A DNA stretch of 64,000 nt from Streptomyces sp. GESEQ-4 (GTDB lineage Bacteria > Actinomycetota > Actinomycetes > Streptomycetales > Streptomycetaceae), in assembly GCF_017948455.1 (NCBI RefSeq), contig NZ_JAFFSU010000007.1, positions 62,001 to 126,000 of the forward strand. Direction: 5' to 3'. Positions 1 through 8,451 of the stretch are shown here, in pieces. A program made the translations under genes and the position numbers. The stretch's first letter is position 1. Each line of letters begins with the position of its first letter. The notes beneath the pieces are model-generated. The model had not been told where the DNA came from. It was given only the letters and a program-made list of their open reading frames with translations, and did not search any database.

Positions 1-1071
1 TCCGAACTCCTTGATCAGCTCTATGGAGTTGACGTCCAGGCGATGGCGTATCGCGCCCTTGGTCAAGGCGTCGGCCAGTGGTCTTGCGTGGGTGACGACG
101 ATGATCTGGATGTCCTTCGTCGCGGTGAGGATCAGGTCGGCGAGTGGGGGGATCAGGTCGGGGTGGAGGCTGGTCTCGGGCTCGTTGAGGACCAGGAGGG
201 ACGGTGGCCGGGGGGTGAGCAGTGCGGCGGCCCAGAGGAGATAGCGCAGGGTGCCGTCGGACAGTTCGGCCGCGGTGAGCGGGCGCAGCAGTCCGTGTTG
301 GCGCAGGGCGAGTTCGAAGCGGCCGCCGTGGTTCATGACCTCGACGCGGCTGCCGGGGAAGGCCGCGTCGACCGCCTCGTCCAGCGCCTCGTGGTGACCG
401 ACCTCGCGGATCGTCTGGAGAGCCGCCGCCAGGTCGGAGCCGTCGCCGCTGAGCACCGGCGTGCGGGTGCCGATCACGGCGGCGCGGGCCGGGGCGTGGG
501 CGTCGGTGCGGACGTGGTCGTAGAACCGCCAGGATCTGATGAGTTCGCGTACCGCCAGTACGTCCGGCGCGTGCTGGGGGTCGGCCATTTCGCCGAGCAT
601 GCTGTCGTACGGCCGTAGCGTCCCGTGCACCCGGGACCAGCCGCCGCCCGCGCCGCGCACCTTGACGGCCGCCCCCGCGCGGTCCGAGAGGACGGCGGCG
701 GGGCGCAGCACCGGCCCGCTCCAGATGCACTCGCGCTTGATCTCCGGGTCGACGTCGAACATGGACGGCGGGCCTGCCGGGACCGGATACCCGAAGTCCA
801 TCGCATATCCGAACTCGTCTCCCGAGAAGCCCAGTTGCAGGCTGACCGGGCTGGTCTTCTCGGGTCCCGCCCACAGCACCGACGGCAGCCCGCCCTCGCG
901 CGCGAGAGCCGCGACCGCGCCGCCGCGCGCGGCCTCGGCCAGCAGCCGCAGGGCGCGGTACAGGCTGGACTTGCCCGTGCCGTTCGCTCCCGTGATCACG
1001 TTCAGTCTGTCCAGGGGCACGATCAGGCGACGCAGGGACCGGTAGTTCTCGACGGCGAGTGTGCGAAGCAT
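1..1071 (-). CDS. AAA/RecF-like ATPase, C-terminus cut by the window edge
   Basis: This gene begins at an ATG at 1071 and runs off the left edge still open (357 codons visible). Its N-terminus resembles RecF/SMC-type ATPases: residues near 30-37 read GANGTGKS, a Walker A motif. Further on there is LSDGTLRYL, which fits an ABC signature, and LLVLNEPE, which fits Walker B, followed by a segment like the switch His of this family (VVTHARPLADAL). Such free-standing ABC-type ATPases are usually cytosolic and are often annotated only as AAA family ATPase. Its role cannot be told from sequence. It ends before the next minus-strand gene and has no obvious operon partner in view. Confidence 0.85.
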   Translation of the reverse strand, partial: MLRTLAVENYRSLRRLIVPLDRLNVITGANGTGKSSLYRALRLLAEAARGGAVAALAREGGLPSVLWAGPEKTSPVSLQLGFSGDEFGYAMDFGYPVPAGPPSMFDVDPEIKRECIWSGPVLRPAAVLSDRAGAAVKVRGAGGGWSRVHGTLRPYDSMLGEMADPQHAPDVLAVRELIRSWRFYDHVRTDAHAPARAAVIGTRTPVLSGDGSDLAAALQTIREVGHHEALDEAVDAAFPGSRVEVMNHGGRFELALRQHGLLRPLTAAELSDGTLRYLLWAAALLTPRPPSLLVLNEPETSLHPDLIPPLADLILTATKDIQIIVVTHARPLADALTKGAIRHRLDVNSIELIKEFG

Positions 1072-1111
1072 GTGTCCAGGCTGGCAGACGGGACTGACAA
1101 TGGCTTCTGCG

Positions 1112-2125
1112 TCAGCCTGCCGCCCGCCTCCGGCGGAACGTCGCCGCGGCCATCGTGATCGCGATGCCGGCCGCCGCCCACGCCGACAGCACCAGCAGCG
1201 ATGCCGTCGTGTCGTTGCCCTTGAAGTAGGCGATGGAGCGCGCCGCCCACGTCCCCGCGCCCGGCGGCAGGGCAGGGCCGATCGCCTGCCAGAAGGGCGG
1301 CAGCATCGGCAGCGGGAAGGCGCCGCCCGCGCTCGGGTTGCCCGCGATCACCACGATGAGGATCGCGAGGCCGACGCCGACGATCCCGAAGACGCCCTGG
1401 AGCGCGAGCGTGGCGGCCCCCACGGCGAACGTGATCAGCGCGCCGAGCCCCCAGAGGGCGGCCACGCTCCCGGGCAGGGCGCCCAGGATCGGCCCGACGA
1501 CGACCGCTCCGCCGAGCCCTCCGACGATCGACACCAGCGCCATGACGACCAGCCGGATCGCCGCGCGGCGCGGGTTGGCGGGCCGGGCGCCGGAGCTGAT
1601 CGCCAGGATCGAGGCGCACAGATAGCCGCCGACGCACCAGCCGACGACGAGGTAGAAGGACGACAGCCCGTCGAAGTCCTGGGGCGAGGCGGGGGCCACG
1701 TCGACGACCCTGACCGTGCGCTGCTCGGCCTTCTCCAGGGTGGTGGTGATCGTCTCCAGGGCGGTGGCGAGGACAGTGCCGCCGCCGGTCGCGACCAGGA
1801 GCGTGTCCGTCGTCCCCGCCGGGTCGATGATCAGCGCCCCGTCGATGTCCCGGTTCAGGATCTGCTCGCGCGCCGTCGCCGCGTCGGCCACCGCGCGCGG
1901 GTCCAGGGGTGAGCCGGGCAGCCGCTCCAGCCGGGTCACCGCCTGCTCGGCCGCGACCTGGGGTGCGACCACCCCGAAGGGCACGTCCTTGGGCTTCGGG
2001 TCGTGCAGTGCGCCTACGTAGGAGGCGATGAACAGCAGTTGGAGGGCGATCACCCCGATGACCAGCAGGGTGGCTCTTGGGGTGACGGCGTCCTTCACCT
2101 CGGAGAGGAAGCTGTTCCGTGTCAT
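1112..2125 (-). CDS. Multi-pass membrane protein, YhgE/DUF3533-like (ABC-2 permease-like)
   Basis: A 337-residue protein. One N-terminal membrane helix (about residues 18-38) is followed by an extracytoplasmic domain of about 130 residues and then about five helices. That is the plan of the YhgE/Pip and DUF3533 group, related to ABC-2 permeases. No ATPase partner lies next to it. The start at 2125 is the natural one because the frame has no coding character upstream. The substrate is unknown. It is transcribed away from the tail-gene module and marks that module's left boundary. Confidence 0.75.
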   Translation of the reverse strand: MTRNSFLSEVKDAVTPRATLLVIGVIALQLLFIASYVGALHDPKPKDVPFGVVAPQVAAEQAVTRLERLPGSPLDPRAVADAATAREQILNRDIDGALIIDPAGTTDTLLVATGGGTVLATALETITTTLEKAEQRTVRVVDVAPASPQDFDGLSSFYLVVGWCVGGYLCASILAISSGARPANPRRAAIRLVVMALVSIVGGLGGAVVVGPILGALPGSVAALWGLGALITFAVGAATLALQGVFGIVGVGLAILIVVIAGNPSAGGAFPLPMLPPFWQAIGPALPPGAGTWAARSIAYFKGNDTTASLLVLSAWAAAGIAITMAAATFRRRRAAG

Positions 2126-2149
2126 GCCCCCACGGTCCGAGGGGGTGGG

Positions 2150-2196
2150 CGTTTCCGCAGGTGGGGTGCGGCCGAATGGGTGCCGTACACACGTTC
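2150..2196 (+). repeat. 47-bp element upstream of the tail module (copy 1)
   Basis: It starts with CGTTTCCGCAGGTG (2150-2163) and ends with GTTC (2193-2196) after a 29-base spacer. The same 14 bases, the same spacing and the same ending occur at 10758-10804 in front of dnaE2. By hand alignment about 34 of 47 positions agree. The last 12 bases, GTACACACGTTC, differ at one place from the LexA pattern GAAC-N4-GTTC. The following 90 bases are less GC-rich than the surroundings and could hold the promoter of the tail genes. TTGACC near 2287 is a possible -35, but no good -10 is visible. Confidence 0.55.
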
Positions 2197-2360
2197 TTCA
2201 TCATCGTTATCTGTTCGAGATCTTCTGTGGCTCACGCTGTGCTTGGGGTGCCCGTTACATTTGGGGCTCCGGGGGACCTCAACGTTGTTGACCACAGCGG
2301 AAGTTGATCCTCCGTCAGTTCCTTCACAGCCGTACAGCCGAACGCTCGGGGGAAAGCGCT

Positions 2361-2543
2361 GTGCAGAAAATCCAGCTGACCTACTGGTGGAACGGGCATG
2401 AGCCGGGGGATGTCGTCGAGGTCGACGACCCGACCGCGCGCGGAGTGCTCGGTGTGATCGCGCGGCCCGTGCCGGAGGCTGAGGCGGAAGCCGAGGCCGA
2501 GTTCGAGGCTGAGCGGGACGGCGAGCCGGAGCTCCGGGGATGA
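2361..2543 (+). CDS. Small acidic protein, first gene of the phage-tail module
   Basis: 60 residues from a GTG at 2361, preceded by GGGGGAAA at a usable distance. An ATG further upstream in frame is less likely because the bases between lack coding bias. The N-terminal half (QKIQLTYWWNGHEPGDVVEVDD) looks like a small folded domain. The C-terminal third is an EAEAEAE-type acidic tail. Similar short proteins with a Tyr-Trp-rich start sit at the front of tail gene sets in actinophages, but I do not recognise a named family. The stop overlaps the next start by four bases, so it is translationally coupled to the tail-completion gene. Confidence 0.7.
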   Translation: MQKIQLTYWWNGHEPGDVVEVDDPTARGVLGVIARPVPEAEAEAEAEFEAERDGEPELRG

Positions 2544-2947
2544 GCGAGCCGTACGTCACCTTTCCGGACGTGGAGCAGCTGGTCGTCGATCTCCTGAAGG
2601 ACCGTAGTGAGCTGGCCGGCGTCCTGGTGGACGTCCAGCCGCCCTCCGGGTTCGACGGCTCGCAGCGTGCCGTGCTGGTCTCCCGGGTCGGCGGGGCCTG
2701 GGCGGAGGATCCCCGGCTCGACAATCCACTGGTCGATCTCGAGGTGTACGGCCCTTCCAAGGCCGCGGCCCACACCGTCTCCCTCGTCGCCCGCGCTCTG
2801 ATGCTCCAGCTCAGGGGAGCGGTGCACGGTGCGGCGACCGTCGTGGACGTCGTCGAGGAGGACGGGCCGCGCTGGCTGCCCGACTATCGGCACGCCACCG
2901 CCAACCGCTATGTCTCGACCACCCGGCTGGTGGTCCGCCCGGCCTGA
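2540..2947 (+). CDS. Tail completion/terminator-like protein
   Basis: 135 residues, with the ATG at 2540 inside the stop of the previous gene. The protein opens with a segment resembling siphophage tail-terminator or neck proteins (PDVEQLVVDLLKD, then a beta-rich DVQPPSGFDGSQRAVLVSR) and ends with a YVSTTRLVVRP strand. Proteins of this size just before the tube gene normally cap the tail tube. Sequence similarity in this family is low, so the call rests on size, position and fold-like pattern. The membrane is not involved and no signal peptide is seen. Confidence 0.55.
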   Translation: MSEPYVTFPDVEQLVVDLLKDRSELAGVLVDVQPPSGFDGSQRAVLVSRVGGAWAEDPRLDNPLVDLEVYGPSKAAAHTVSLVARALMLQLRGAVHGAATVVDVVEEDGPRWLPDYRHATANRYVSTTRLVVRPA

Positions 2948-3043
2948 GCCGGTTCCCTCGTACGTCCCCTCAGCGCCTGGTGCGCGCCTGGTGCGCACCG
3001 CAGGCCGCAGCACGTCATGTCCAACTCCCACCAAGGAGCAGTG

Positions 3044-3619
3044 ATGGCCGGAACGAACGCCAAGGAGATCCGGGTCGCGGGCAGTGGCCGGGTCCTGATC
3101 GCCCCGCTCGCCACCGCACCGCCCGCCGACACCGGTGCGGCGTGGGGTGCCGGGTGGAAGGACCTCGGCTACACCACCACCGACGGGGTGAAGATCTCCA
3201 AGAAGGACAAGCTGGACCCCGTGGACACCTGGCAGAGCGTCAGCTCGGCGAGGTTCGTCTACTCCGACCGCGACCTCAGCTTCAAGTTCCAGCTGCTTCA
3301 GCTGAACGAGGACACCCTGCCCTTCTTCTTCGGCGGCGGGAAGGTGACGGAGACGGCGACCGGGTCCGGCCTCTACAAGTACGAGATGGCGGCCGAGCCG
3401 AAGTTCGACGAGCGGATGCTCGGGCTGGAGTTCACCGACGGGGACGAGGTGACGTATCGCATGATCGTCGCCCGTGGCCAGGTCACCGAGACGGAGGAGA
3501 TCGCCCTCGTCCGCACGGCCCCCGTGAAGCTGGGCGTCACCTTCACGGCGCTGGCGACGGTGGACGACGCGCCGCTGGCGACGTTCCTGATGAAGGACCC
3601 GAGCTTCAGCGCGGCCTGA
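3044..3619 (+). CDS. Phage major tail (tube) protein
   Basis: 191 residues from an ATG at 3044 with AAGGAG five bases upstream. A GTG three bases earlier is possible but has poorer spacing. The N-terminus (TNAKEIRVAGSGRVLIAPL) and the beta-strand-rich body with GYTTTDGVKI and VDTWQSVSSARFV are typical of major tail proteins of Gram-positive siphophages, whose subunits stack into the tail tube. It lies between the completion gene and the chaperone genes, the usual order. Part of the noncontractile tail module; no sheath gene follows it. Confidence 0.75.
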   Translation: MAGTNAKEIRVAGSGRVLIAPLATAPPADTGAAWGAGWKDLGYTTTDGVKISKKDKLDPVDTWQSVSSARFVYSDRDLSFKFQLLQLNEDTLPFFFGGGKVTETATGSGLYKYEMAAEPKFDERMLGLEFTDGDEVTYRMIVARGQVTETEEIALVRTAPVKLGVTFTALATVDDAPLATFLMKDPSFSAA

Positions 3620-3667
3620 CCGATTCCCCTTCCTTCCAGTTCTTTCCAGCTAGGAGCCCTACGCGCC

Positions 3668-3958
3668 ATGGCCCGTTTCAATGTCAACGCCGCCCGTGCC
3701 CAGCGTCTCGAAACCCTCGGGAAGGACTGGGAGTTCGAGGTGGACAGCGATGTGTTCCACCTGCCGACCGAGTTCCCGCGCAGCATCGCCAAGCAGATCG
3801 CGGCGCTGGACGACAACGACATCGACGGCCTGCTGGCGCTGCTGCTCGGGCCCGAGCAGTTCGAGCGGCTGGGCAAGTACGACATCAGCGTCCAGGACGT
3901 CTCCGCGATCCTGGAGGCGTACGGCAGCGAGACGGGCATGACGCTGGGGGAAGGCTGA
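3668..3958 (+). CDS. Tail assembly chaperone, short (G-like) form
   Basis: 96 residues, reading MARFNVNAARAQRLE and then FEVDSDVFHLPTEFPRSIAKQIAAL. It has the size and placement of lambda gpG-type chaperones that bind the tape measure protein during tail assembly. The ORF ends in TGA (3956-3958), four bases after a G-run. A second reading frame, one base back, stays open from there to 4371 and has no plausible start codon of its own at its beginning. This is the classic two-product arrangement: the short form from normal termination and a long form by frameshifting. Confidence 0.75.
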   Translation: MARFNVNAARAQRLETLGKDWEFEVDSDVFHLPTEFPRSIAKQIAALDDNDIDGLLALLLGPEQFERLGKYDISVQDVSAILEAYGSETGMTLGEG

Positions 3959-4371
3959 GCCTCGGCGCGCTGGTCGACGAGCACGCCGAGGCCCTGGAGG
4001 CGGACCTGCTCCGCCACTACGGTGTCGACCTCCTCGACTGGCACCGGGGCCGCCTCTCCTCCCGCCGCCTGCGCGTCCTGACGGAACACCTGCCCGCCGA
4101 CTCGTCCTTCGCCCGCGCGGTCCATGGCGAACAGGCGGACTGGTCGGTCACGGACCATCTGCTGGCGGCTGTCGTCGACCAGCTCGCGGTCGCCAACTGG
4201 ATGTTCGCGACAGCCAACCGGGACGAGGACACGGAGCCGGCGCCTTATCCGGAGCCGGTGCCGCGACCGGGGGACGGCAGTTCCGAGGACCCTGAGCAGG
4301 AACCTCGGCCGACTGCGGAGCAAGGGGCGTCGGCAGCGCAGATCGTGGCCTTCCTGAGTTCACCGAGTTGA
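3668..4371 (+). CDS. Tail assembly chaperone, -1 frameshift fusion (GT-like) product
   Basis: Slipping one base back at the GGGGG run joins about 94 residues of the short chaperone to about 140 residues encoded in the -1 frame, giving a product of about 234 residues. The extension begins RLSLGALVDEHAEALEADLL, continues with GVDLLDWHRGRLSSRRLRVLTEHLP and ends in a Pro/Glu-rich tail before FLSSPS. That resembles the T-domain extensions of siphophage chaperones, including actinophage ones. Conserved-looking coding bias continues across the join in the new frame. The extended form is expected to be the minor product. Confidence 0.7.
3946..3952 (+). promoter_or_regulatory. Candidate slippery site for programmed -1 frameshift
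   Basis: The sequence is G-GGG-GAA when split by the zero frame, just before the TGA at 3956. The P-site tRNA on GGG can re-pair perfectly with GGG one base back. The A-site pairing (GAA to GGA) is imperfect, so this is not a textbook heptamer. Its place at the end of the short chaperone, with a long open -1 frame starting here, makes it the best candidate. Confidence 0.6.
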
Positions 4372-4384
4372 GAGGAGCCAGTGC

Positions 4385-5248
4385 GTGGCTGAGGACATCA
4401 AGGTCCTGGTCGAGAGGCTGACCGCTCGGGTCTCGACCCTGGAGGGCACGGAGAATTTCGCCGCGCGCTTCAAGGCACAGTTCGCGGACGCCTCGCGTGT
4501 TCCGACGGAGTTCAAGGAGGCGGTTCAAGGCGAGATCGCCGCCTGGAAGGCGCAGCAGGACGCCGCGCAGAAACCCGTGGACGCCAAATGGGTCGCCGAC
4601 ACTGTGCCGGTCACGGGCGTGAAGCCGGAGCTCACCGGGCTGAACCTGGCAGGGAACCTCGTCAAGGTCGAAGGGAACTTCCTGGCCCTCCAGGCTGACG
4701 TGATCAAGGTCGACGCGATCTTGAAGGACTTTGCGCTCAACAGGATGGAGACCAAGCGCACGGTCGAGCAGTTGAAGGCGCTGAACCTGGCCGGCCAGAC
4801 GGACACCAAAAAGGCCGTCATGGACATGGTCGACCCGGTGAACATGCTCAAGCGGATCAGGGACCTCGAAGAGGCGACGAAGAAGAGCGTCGGCGCCATG
4901 CAGCAGCAGGTGGACGGCGCCCACGCCAAAGCGAACAAGATCCGTGAACTGCTCAACCAGGAACCGGGTCTGCCCCGGATGCGAAGAGACCTCGTCAAAC
5001 TTGAGAAGAGCGCGGCTTGGGCGAAGAACCGGATCGAGAAGCTGACAGGTTCGAAAGATGCGGCGACGGACCAGACCAAGAAGCGGCAGGGCGGTAAGGA
5101 CATACCGAACGTCCAACAGTTGGAGCGCCAGGAGAAGCAACTCAGGGCGACCATCGTGAGGTTCGTCCGCCTGGTGGAGTTGGCCGCCCCCGAGATGAAG
5201 TCGTTTTCCAGTCAGATAAGCGGGATCGAGCGGGAGTTGCAGAGATGA
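4385..5248 (+). CDS. Coiled-coil protein of the tail module
   Basis: 287 residues, mostly heptad-like helix (VLVERLTARVSTLEGTENF, then long Lys/Glu/Ala/Leu stretches, then KLEKSAAWAKNRIEKLTG). It has no signal peptide or membrane segment. It sits between the chaperones and the tape measure gene and its stop overlaps the tape measure start (ATGA at 5245-5248), so the two are coupled. It could be part of a split tape measure or an internal tail component. I recognise no named family. The codon use has more A-ended codons than the surrounding genes, which may reflect a phage origin. Confidence 0.65.
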   Translation: MAEDIKVLVERLTARVSTLEGTENFAARFKAQFADASRVPTEFKEAVQGEIAAWKAQQDAAQKPVDAKWVADTVPVTGVKPELTGLNLAGNLVKVEGNFLALQADVIKVDAILKDFALNRMETKRTVEQLKALNLAGQTDTKKAVMDMVDPVNMLKRIRDLEEATKKSVGAMQQQVDGAHAKANKIRELLNQEPGLPRMRRDLVKLEKSAAWAKNRIEKLTGSKDAATDQTKKRQGGKDIPNVQQLERQEKQLRATIVRFVRLVELAAPEMKSFSSQISGIERELQR

Positions 5249-6444
5249 GAACCGCACTGGTCCAGGCCACCGGCGCGCTCACTCGCTTCCGGACCGCCCT
5301 GACCCAGACGAGTACGGCCGGAAACCGGCTGCGGACCGCAGCGACCGGCACCACCGGTTCGGTGAACCGGCTCAGGAGTGCCGCGACACAAGCGAGTACC
5401 GCCACCGGCCGGCTGCGGACCGCTGCCACCCAGGCGAGCGGTGGCCTCAACCAGGTACGGACCGCCGCCACCCGGGCCTCCGCCGATGTCCAGCGGGCGG
5501 GGCGGAGTGCGGCGTCGGGGGGTGGGTTGTTCTCGCGGTTCAGTCAGGGGCTGCGAACCGCCACCACCGCCCAGCGCGGGCTCAACACCGCCATGAAAGC
5601 CAACATCCTCGGGGCGATTCTCGCTCTCGTCCTGCCGCTCATCACCAAGCTCGTCGAGATGGCGATGCAGTCGAAGACCGTGCAGGCCGTCGTTCAGGCG
5701 GCGTTCAAGATTATCGGGCAGGTGGTGGGGACGGTCATGAAAGGGGCGTCGGTCGCCATCAATTGGCTGATCGATGCCGGGAAGAGCGTGGTCAATTGGC
5801 TGAAGGCCAACTGGCCGTTGCTCGTGGCGATTCTCACCGGGCCGGTGGGGATCGCCGTGCTGGCGATCGTGAAGCACTGGGACCGGATCAAAGAGGCGGT
5901 CGGGTCGGTGCGGGACTGGATCGTCGACAAGTGGAACGCCGTAGTTGATTTTCTGCGGGGGGTACCCGGGAAGATCTGGGGCTTCTTCGCCGAACTGCCC
6001 GACCGGCTGATGGGTTTGGGCGGCGACCTCGTCATGGGGCTGATCAACGGCATCAAGAACTCGGCCTCGGCCCTTCTCAACACCGTGAAGAACTTCATCA
6101 TCAACACCATTCCCGGGCCCATCCGCAGCATCCTCGGCATCTCGTCGCCGTCCAAGGTGATGATGGGCTTCGGCGGTGACGTCGGCGAAGGTCTCGCGCT
6201 GGGCATGGAAGGCGCCGGGAACCGAGTGGCGGGGGCCGCCGGGCGGCTCGCCACCGCCACCGCGCGCAGTGTCATCGGCCCCGGCTACGGTCTCACCGGC
6301 ACTGCCGCCCGCTCGGGGTCCGGTGTCGGGGGCGCCTCCGCGGCCTCCGCGGTCACCGTCAACGTCCACCCCCGTCCCGGACAGTCCGAGTACGAGATCG
6401 GCCGTATCACCGCCCGTGAACTCGCCTGGGCGGCCAAGCGATGA
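5245..6444 (+). CDS. Short tail tape measure protein
   Basis: 399 residues. Residues about 11-83 are five 14-residue tandem repeats (RLRTAATQASTATG type), the helical repeat style of tape measure proteins. Next come hydrophobic segments (ANILGAILALVLPLITKLV and WPLLVAILTGPVGIAVLAIV) as in many tape measures, then KHWDRIKEAVGSVRDWIVDKW and the widespread motif GFFAELPDRLMGLGGDLVMG leading to ISSPSKVMMGFG. Length sets tail length in siphophages, so 399 residues, or 686 with the coupled upstream protein, implies a short tube. The C-terminus ends in a VTVNVHPRPGQSEYEIG segment. The next gene overlaps by four bases. Confidence 0.8.
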   Translation: MRTALVQATGALTRFRTALTQTSTAGNRLRTAATGTTGSVNRLRSAATQASTATGRLRTAATQASGGLNQVRTAATRASADVQRAGRSAASGGGLFSRFSQGLRTATTAQRGLNTAMKANILGAILALVLPLITKLVEMAMQSKTVQAVVQAAFKIIGQVVGTVMKGASVAINWLIDAGKSVVNWLKANWPLLVAILTGPVGIAVLAIVKHWDRIKEAVGSVRDWIVDKWNAVVDFLRGVPGKIWGFFAELPDRLMGLGGDLVMGLINGIKNSASALLNTVKNFIINTIPGPIRSILGISSPSKVMMGFGGDVGEGLALGMEGAGNRVAGAAGRLATATARSVIGPGYGLTGTAARSGSGVGGASAASAVTVNVHPRPGQSEYEIGRITARELAWAAKR

Positions 6445-7298
6445 GCGGGCGGCAGCTCCAGCAGCCGGTGTTCGAGGTGGACGGCTGGGCGGGGAACACC
6501 GTCGACGACTCCGGCGTCGAATGGTGGGTCACCAGCGAGCAGGGCTGGGCCGGCACCCCGCCCGTCCGGCTCACCCTGACCGACCGGCCCGAGCGGCACG
6601 GGGCGTTCGACGCCCCCTCCTACCGCGGACCCCGCGTGATCACCCTGGAGGGCACCGCCGTGGTCCCCGACCGGGCGGCCCGCGAAGCGGCCAAGGACCG
6701 GCTGGCGGCCGTACTCGCCGACGGCGGTACGCTCACGCCGCTCGTCGTCACCGAACCGCACCGCACCCGGCGGGCGTTGGTCAGGCTCACCGCCGAGACG
6801 AAGATCGTCGACCGCAAGTCCGGCTTCGAGTTCTCCCTGACCATGACCGCGCCGGATCCGCTGCGGTACTCGTACGGGCTCAACACCAGTACCTGCCCGC
6901 TGCCCTCCTCCAGCGGTGGCGTCGCCTTTCCGCTCACCTTCCCCCTGGACTTCGGATCGGGCTCCTCCGGCGGCCGGCTGCTGCTGGAGAACCAGGGCAC
7001 CGTCCCCACCTCGCCCGTGTGGCGGATCGGCGGGCCCTGCGTCCAGCCGGTGATCACCAACACCTCGACCGGCGAGGAACTCGCCTTCGAACTCACCCTC
7101 CAGGAAGGCGAGTTCCTGGTCATCGACACCGACGCGCGCTCGGTCCTCCTCCAGGGCACCGCCTCCCGCCGCTCCGCGCTGCGGCCCGGCTCGGACTGGT
7201 TCCCGCTCCGGCCGGGCTCGACGCCCGTGCTCTTCCGCGCCCGCGACTACGCCCCGGCCGCCCGGCTGACCGCCGAATGGCGCGACGCCTGGCTCTGA
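6441..7298 (+). CDS. Distal tail (Dit)-like protein
   Basis: 285 residues. The gene directly follows the tape measure, as Dit genes do. The N-terminal half has a beta-rich Dit-like core (PPVRLTLTDRPERHGAFDAPSYRGPRVITLEG). The middle contains KIVDRKSGFEFSLTMTAPDPLRYS, the usual ending of the ring domain. The C-terminal part (residues about 160-285) is a galectin-like beta sandwich (LLLENQGTVPTSPVWRIGGP, then LVIDTDARSVLLQG). Dit forms the hub joining the tube to the tip. The call rests on these patterns and on gene order. Confidence 0.7.
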   Translation: MSGRQLQQPVFEVDGWAGNTVDDSGVEWWVTSEQGWAGTPPVRLTLTDRPERHGAFDAPSYRGPRVITLEGTAVVPDRAAREAAKDRLAAVLADGGTLTPLVVTEPHRTRRALVRLTAETKIVDRKSGFEFSLTMTAPDPLRYSYGLNTSTCPLPSSSGGVAFPLTFPLDFGSGSSGGRLLLENQGTVPTSPVWRIGGPCVQPVITNTSTGEELAFELTLQEGEFLVIDTDARSVLLQGTASRRSALRPGSDWFPLRPGSTPVLFRARDYAPAARLTAEWRDAWL

Positions 7299-7337
7299 CC
7301 CCGCCCACCAGAAGAGCTACAGAAGGAACGCACCCGC

Positions 7338-8426
7338 ATGGCTGAAGACGAATTCGAACGTCACTCCGGATGGCTCTCGGGCAGTGTCGTCGACGCCGAG
7401 GACGCCCGGCTCGCCACCGGTGTGCTCGCCGCCGCGTCCGCCGACCCCGGCAACCCGATCGCCGCCCGTACGGGAATCAAGCCGGGCCCCGGCAGCCCGG
7501 GCGCCGTCGAGGCGACCGCCACGCCGTCCCGCGAAGTGACCGTGCGCCCGTTCCAAGGCGTCGTGCAGGGCACCCGGAGCACCGCGGCGGGCGCGTATCT
7601 GATCACGCTCGCCAAGCAGAAGCACCTCGACGTGCTGACCGCGGCCCCGGCCCACTCGTCAAACCCCCGCATCGCCCTCGTCGTGGCCCAGCAGACCGAC
7701 CGGCAGTACGGCGACGCGAGCGACGGCATGCTCGTCCATGTGGTGGCCGGGGCCCCCGCGGTGACGCCGGTCGCGCCCACGGTGCGCGACGACTGCATCC
7801 CGCTCGCCGCGATCACCGTCCGGGCGAACGCGGGGTCGATCGCCCGAGGTGACATCAAGGACCTGCGTGTGTTCACCGTCGCCGCCGGCGGAGTGCTGCC
7901 CCTCCAGGCCCACGAGTCGCTCCCGGCCGACGGCTACCCCGGGCAGCGGCTGCACGACCTGGAGACCAGGCTCGACCTCGTACGGACCGGCACCGAGTGG
8001 CGGCCCGCGGTCACCGGCGCGGTCCAGTTCTTCGGCCCGGCCGACAACGGCTGGCCGCTGACCAGCGGTTCGGCGGGGGCCACCGGCTACACCTTCAACC
8101 AGGTGACCGTGCCGGCCGCGCCCTATCCCCGACTGCTCCTGATCACGGGGCAGTTGACCGCGTCGACCTCGGGCGCCGACGAGCGATGGGACCACGTGGT
8201 GCGCGGGCAGGACGGGACGCCCTACTCCCTCGCCTGCTTCCACGGCGGCGCCACGCGGATCAGCACCAGCGTCGCGAGCGGCCACCGACTGCTGCCCGCG
8301 AACACGCCGCTGGTGCTGACGCAGTTCGTCGCCCGGGGCGGCGGCGTCACGACCGGCACCGCGTCCGTGTTCTCGCCCGACGCGCACTACACCGGTCTGC
8401 GCGTGATGGCGTTCCCCGTCCCCTGA
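7338..8426 (+). CDS. Tail fibre/receptor-binding-like protein 1
   Basis: 362 residues with its ATG after a GAAGGA-like ribosome site. Residues about 10-185 (SGSVVDAEDARLATGVLAA to FTVAAGGVL) form a module shared with the next gene, containing the motif PFQGVVQGTRSTAAGAYLITL and the pair QYGDAS. This module is seen at the front of actinophage and Streptomyces tail proteins that attach fibres to the baseplate. The C-terminal 170 residues differ fully from the neighbour and end in a beta-rich domain. The unlike C-termini probably carry target specificity. Confidence 0.65.
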   Translation: MAEDEFERHSGWLSGSVVDAEDARLATGVLAAASADPGNPIAARTGIKPGPGSPGAVEATATPSREVTVRPFQGVVQGTRSTAAGAYLITLAKQKHLDVLTAAPAHSSNPRIALVVAQQTDRQYGDASDGMLVHVVAGAPAVTPVAPTVRDDCIPLAAITVRANAGSIARGDIKDLRVFTVAAGGVLPLQAHESLPADGYPGQRLHDLETRLDLVRTGTEWRPAVTGAVQFFGPADNGWPLTSGSAGATGYTFNQVTVPAAPYPRLLLITGQLTASTSGADERWDHVVRGQDGTPYSLACFHGGATRISTSVASGHRLLPANTPLVLTQFVARGGGVTTGTASVFSPDAHYTGLRVMAFPVP

Positions 8427-8451
8427 CTCCGCGAGCAGAAGAGGCACCCGC

